Shown piece after piece: positions 6,497 to 8,966 of a stretch of 8,966 nt of DNA. The stretch comes from Bacteroidaceae bacterium. GTDB taxonomy: Bacteria > Bacteroidota > Bacteroidia > Bacteroidales > CHK158-818. Positions within the stretch are counted from its first letter, which is position 1; each line of letters opens with the position of its first letter. The stretch covers positions 1 to 8,966 of the forward strand of contig JAFUKV010000278.1 in assembly GCA_017467745.1 (NCBI GenBank), given 5' to 3'. The position numbers were made by a program, and so were the translations under genes. The notes beneath the pieces were generated by a model, which saw nothing but the letters and a program-made list of their open reading frames with translations, was not told where the DNA came from and did not search any database.

Positions 6497-7819
6497 ATGA
6501 AACTATTAAATACATATTTATGGTTGATTTTTTTCTGCTTCTTATCAGAAATACCGGCACATTCTCAATCCCTCGCACAAAACAATATCCCGATTGAACG
6601 TATATCTCTATTACAATGCTCGGGAACAGCAATGCCGTATCTCTACGAAAAACGCGGACAGAGCGCGCCTCCTGCCGGTTATACACCGTTTTACATTAAT
6701 CATTTAAGCCGACATGGAGCAAGGTATCTTACCTCTGCATCTAAAATAACTCCTGTCCTTAAAATTTTCAACAATGCTGCACAACAAAACATGCTAACAC
6801 TACGAGGGAAAGAAGTATCTCGCTTCTTAACCGAACTTTCGGCTCAATCGGATGGCAAGTGGGGAGAATTGACTACATTAGGCAAAGAAGAGCAAAGAAA
6901 TATCGCACGCCGAATGATTGCAAACTTTCCCGCCGTTTTCGACCCCATTCAAGGTGATTCCATGACGATTTTCGCCATTTCTACCGGAGTGCATCGCAGC
7001 ATTCAAAGCATGGAATGTTTCACATCCGAACTAAAAAGTTTAAATCCGACTCTAATTATACATAGCGAATCCGGCTCTAAGTTCGATTCTATTTTACGTT
7101 TTTTCGATTGTAACCCAGCCTATAATATATATAAAAAAGAGGGTATATGGAAACAAGAATATAATGAATTTGCACTCAAAAATACTCCGATAAAACAAGT
7201 TAAGAAAATACTTTTTAATCCTGAATTTTCTTTACCAAACGATTCTTTAATAGATTTTGCAAACAATCTTTTTCAAATTTACGCCATTCTTCCGAATATG
7301 AATGTACAATTTTCGATGGACGACATCTTTCCCATACAAGACGCTCGTCGATTCTGGGCAAACAGTAATCTCTTGCAATATTTACGCAAAGGGCCGTCGA
7401 CAATCGGCGAAGGATTACCGGTAAACATAGCCGCACCCCTTTTAGAAGATTTTCTGGTTACCGCTCGACAAGCCATCGAAGCAGGGGGAATAAGCGCCGA
7501 TCTAAGATTCGCCCATGCCGAGACTCTCATACCTTTTTCTGCCTTATTAGGCATACCTCAGGTCTCATCGCGCATTGCACAACCGCAACAAGTTGCGGCA
7601 ACTTGGCAAGATTTTCGCATTTCGCCAATGGCAGGTAACATACAATGGATATTTTATCGTAATGCTTCAAAGGAGATTATTGTAAAAGTGATGCTTAACG
7701 AGCAAGAAGTATTTTTACCTGTCCCATCAGACATACAACCGTATTACCATTGGGAGAACCTCTATGCCTATTATAAACGAATTATTGATGCGCTTTATCA
7801 AAAAAGCGTAATCAAATAA
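6497..7819 (+). CDS. Secreted histidine acid phosphatase, MINPP (phytase) type
   Basis: The 440-residue product starts with a signal peptide (about 1-23, hydrophobic core LWLIFFCFL, probable cleavage after AHS before Gln24), so it acts in the periplasm or beyond. It belongs to clade 2 of the histidine phosphatase superfamily. The RHGARY motif at 72-77 supplies the phosphorylated His73. R167 in the TGVHRSIQSM segment (163-172) fits the third conserved phosphate-binding Arg. FAHAETLIP (338-346) contains the HAE proton-donor motif (H340-E342) that marks multiple inositol-polyphosphate phosphatases, in place of the HD of classical acid phosphatases and AppA-type phytases. The characterised Bacteroides thetaiotaomicron enzyme BtMinpp has this architecture and releases phosphate from phytate, so phytate or other inositol phosphates are the likely substrate. 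Length is normal for the family. It diverges from the DUF418 gene. No terminator hairpin is seen after it. Confidence 0.9.
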   Translation: MKLLNTYLWLIFFCFLSEIPAHSQSLAQNNIPIERISLLQCSGTAMPYLYEKRGQSAPPAGYTPFYINHLSRHGARYLTSASKITPVLKIFNNAAQQNMLTLRGKEVSRFLTELSAQSDGKWGELTTLGKEEQRNIARRMIANFPAVFDPIQGDSMTIFAISTGVHRSIQSMECFTSELKSLNPTLIIHSESGSKFDSILRFFDCNPAYNIYKKEGIWKQEYNEFALKNTPIKQVKKILFNPEFSLPNDSLIDFANNLFQIYAILPNMNVQFSMDDIFPIQDARRFWANSNLLQYLRKGPSTIGEGLPVNIAAPLLEDFLVTARQAIEAGGISADLRFAHAETLIPFSALLGIPQVSSRIAQPQQVAATWQDFRISPMAGNIQWIFYRNASKEIIVKVMLNEQEVFLPVPSDIQPYYHWENLYAYYKRIIDALYQKSVIK

Positions 7820-7887
7820 AATTATATCCCGACCAAAACACATCTAAAAAAAATAAAAGACAAGCCTATATTTTTAAGCAAAACACA

Positions 7888-7895
7888 TAAATTTG
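7888..7895 (+). promoter_or_regulatory. Possible -7 box upstream of the WG-repeat gene
   Basis: TAAATTTG matches TAnnTTTG exactly and would place the transcript start near 7902, about 130 bases before the preferred ATG at 8030. No TTG/TTTG lies at the expected -33 distance. The 7820-8029 gap is otherwise A/T-rich and contains no RNA gene or terminator that I can recognise. Confidence 0.35.
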
Positions 7896-8029
7896 CAATG
7901 TTTTTCTTTGATTTACATCGAATGAAAATTTTTCTATATATAATTAAAGATAAAATTACAAAATGCAATAACCAACTATCAACATCATCCATTATGATAT
8001 TTTCTTCTTTTTATCAATCAAAGGTACTC

Positions 8030-8966
8030 ATGCAAATTTTTGCGACAATTATTTTAAGCGTTTTTTTTACTTGCTCTGCAATTCAAGCACAATCGTTAAA
8101 AAGCAAATCGGACGGAGCCAACAAATACGGCTACGTAAAAGAAGGCGGTACGGAATGGGTTATCCCTCCCATTTATGAAAACGCTTACGCATTCGCAAAC
8201 GATGCAATTGCACGAGTTCGCTATCAAGGAAAATACGGATATATCAGTCCATCCGGGAAATTTATCATACAACCTCATTATGATAGCGCAACAGACTTCT
8301 ATCATGGCATTGCAACTGTGAAAAAAAACAATGTTTATTATGCAATAAACCTGAAAGAAGAAAAGATCTCTCCCGATTTTCTGGACCTGCAACGTAGCGG
8401 CGATATAGATTGGGGAAAAGAAAGCGACGGCTCATATTATATTCTTAATGCCGACTTCAAACATATATCTGACCGTCCATTCCAAAGTTTATCTTTATCA
8501 AATATACAGACGTCTGATAATCCCGCCTCTTTCGCATTCTTTTTCTGGTTTACCGCCAACCAAAAGCGAGGTGTTTGCGACCTTAAAGGAAACGATGTCA
8601 TACCCGCTAACTATACCGAATTACATCCGGAAGATTATTATTATGCTGTCGGATACAAAAAATGCGATAAGGACAATATCAAACACACTCATTTCAATTG
8701 GATTCTTAAAGCCAAAGATGCAACAACAGGTAAATACGGAGTTCTTGACATACTCGGAAATACCCTTATGCCTTTCACTTTCAAGGACTCGTACAAGCTT
8801 TACAAAGGGACCTCCCGATATTATCAAAAAGCATTCAAACCTTTGTTTACTATAAACTTCGAAACTTTCAAGAAGTCGGTATTCGACAGGCTAAATCCTT
8901 CTTTTATGGAAGTTATAACAGAAAACCAACGTTTGGCAGAAACGCATCCTCAAAATTTAGACAATA
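8030..8966 (+). CDS. Secreted WG-repeat protein, 3' end cut by window edge
   Basis: The reading frame is open from the ATG at 8030 to the last base (312 codons), so the C-terminus lies outside the window. Residues 1-20 are a signal peptide with probable cleavage after AIQA before Gln21; the T8 run at 8061-8068 lies in it. WG (KWG-type) beta-hairpin repeats follow. Two are clear, at about 32-65 (KYGYVKEGG, then WVIPPIYENA) and 68-100 (KYGYISPSGKFIIQPHYDSA). Two are degenerate, at about 179-200 (KRGVCDLKGNDVIPANY) and 235-258 (KYGVLDILGN). WG repeats form extracytoplasmic beta-rich scaffolds with no known catalytic function. In-frame ATGs at 7994, 7922 and 7898 would also keep the frame, but only 8030 places the signal peptide directly at the N-terminus. 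It follows the phosphatase gene by 210 bases in the same orientation and frame. A functional link between the two is not established. Confidence 0.82.
   Translation, partial: MQIFATIILSVFFTCSAIQAQSLKSKSDGANKYGYVKEGGTEWVIPPIYENAYAFANDAIARVRYQGKYGYISPSGKFIIQPHYDSATDFYHGIATVKKNNVYYAINLKEEKISPDFLDLQRSGDIDWGKESDGSYYILNADFKHISDRPFQSLSLSNIQTSDNPASFAFFFWFTANQKRGVCDLKGNDVIPANYTELHPEDYYYAVGYKKCDKDNIKHTHFNWILKAKDATTGKYGVLDILGNTLMPFTFKDSYKLYKGTSRYYQKAFKPLFTINFETFKKSVFDRLNPSFMEVITENQRLAETHPQNLDN

Noticed and set aside
7820..8029. Possible RNA gene or riboswitch in the gap between the phosphatase and WG-repeat genes
   Set aside because: The gap is A/T-rich without stable stems, tRNA-like arms or a known riboswitch core. 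Only a possible -7 box is supported.
8448..8855. A 135-codon plus-strand open frame overlapping the WG-repeat gene in another frame
   Set aside because: The WG-repeat frame runs through the same DNA with clear repeat motifs and a signal peptide. The alternative frame has no domain features.

Overview
The window looks like chromosomal sequence from an anaerobic Bacteroidota, most likely order Bacteroidales. The evidence is a low-to-moderate G+C content, several TAnnTTTG -7 promoter boxes of the Bacteroidota type, start codons without clear Shine-Dalgarno sequences, and gene families typical of gut Bacteroidales: a DUF5077/DUF3472 lipoprotein, a zinc-ribbon-tailed 6-TM ion channel, a MINPP-type phytase with an HAE motif, and a WG-repeat protein. 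I cannot name the genus. No tRNA, rRNA, CRISPR array, transposase, integrase, phage or recognisable defence gene is visible.

Layout. (1) Positions 1-1308, minus strand: a DUF3472 lipoprotein, open at the left edge and probably missing only its last few residues. Its promoter lies against the divergent ion-channel gene, and a perfect 16-bp palindrome sits in the roughly 100-bp gap. (2) 1411-2256, plus strand: a voltage-gated K+-type channel with a C-terminal zinc ribbon. (3) 2325-3344, plus: branched-chain amino-acid aminotransferase (ilvE), with its own -7 box and a strong 12-bp-stem terminator. (4) 3453-4308, plus: msrB and msrA overlapping by 8 bases, a two-gene unit for repairing both methionine sulfoxide epimers. 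A terminator hairpin that can act in both directions follows, shared with the convergent gene. (5) 4377-6287, minus: a DUF418 multispanning membrane protein whose middle is interrupted by about 240 residues of low-complexity Gly/Gln/Asn/Arg-rich sequence, predicted to lie in the periplasm. (6) 6497-7819, plus: a secreted histidine acid phosphatase of the MINPP (phytate-degrading) type, divergent from the DUF418 gene. (7) 8030-8966, plus: a secreted WG-repeat protein running off the right edge.

How the genes relate. Most are monocistronic housekeeping or envelope genes, each with its own promoter or terminator. Only msrB-msrA is a clear translationally coupled operon. Four products are exported or membrane-bound (DUF3472 lipoprotein, DUF418, MINPP, WG-repeat protein), and the channel is a fifth membrane protein. 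No single pathway unites them.

I found no convincing wholly new system. The strongest unusual features are the large disordered insert in the DUF418 protein, with its degenerate DS-x-R repeats, the zinc ribbon on the ion channel, the palindrome in the divergent promoter region, and the uninterrupted reading frame linking the MINPP gene to the WG-repeat gene apart from one TAA.
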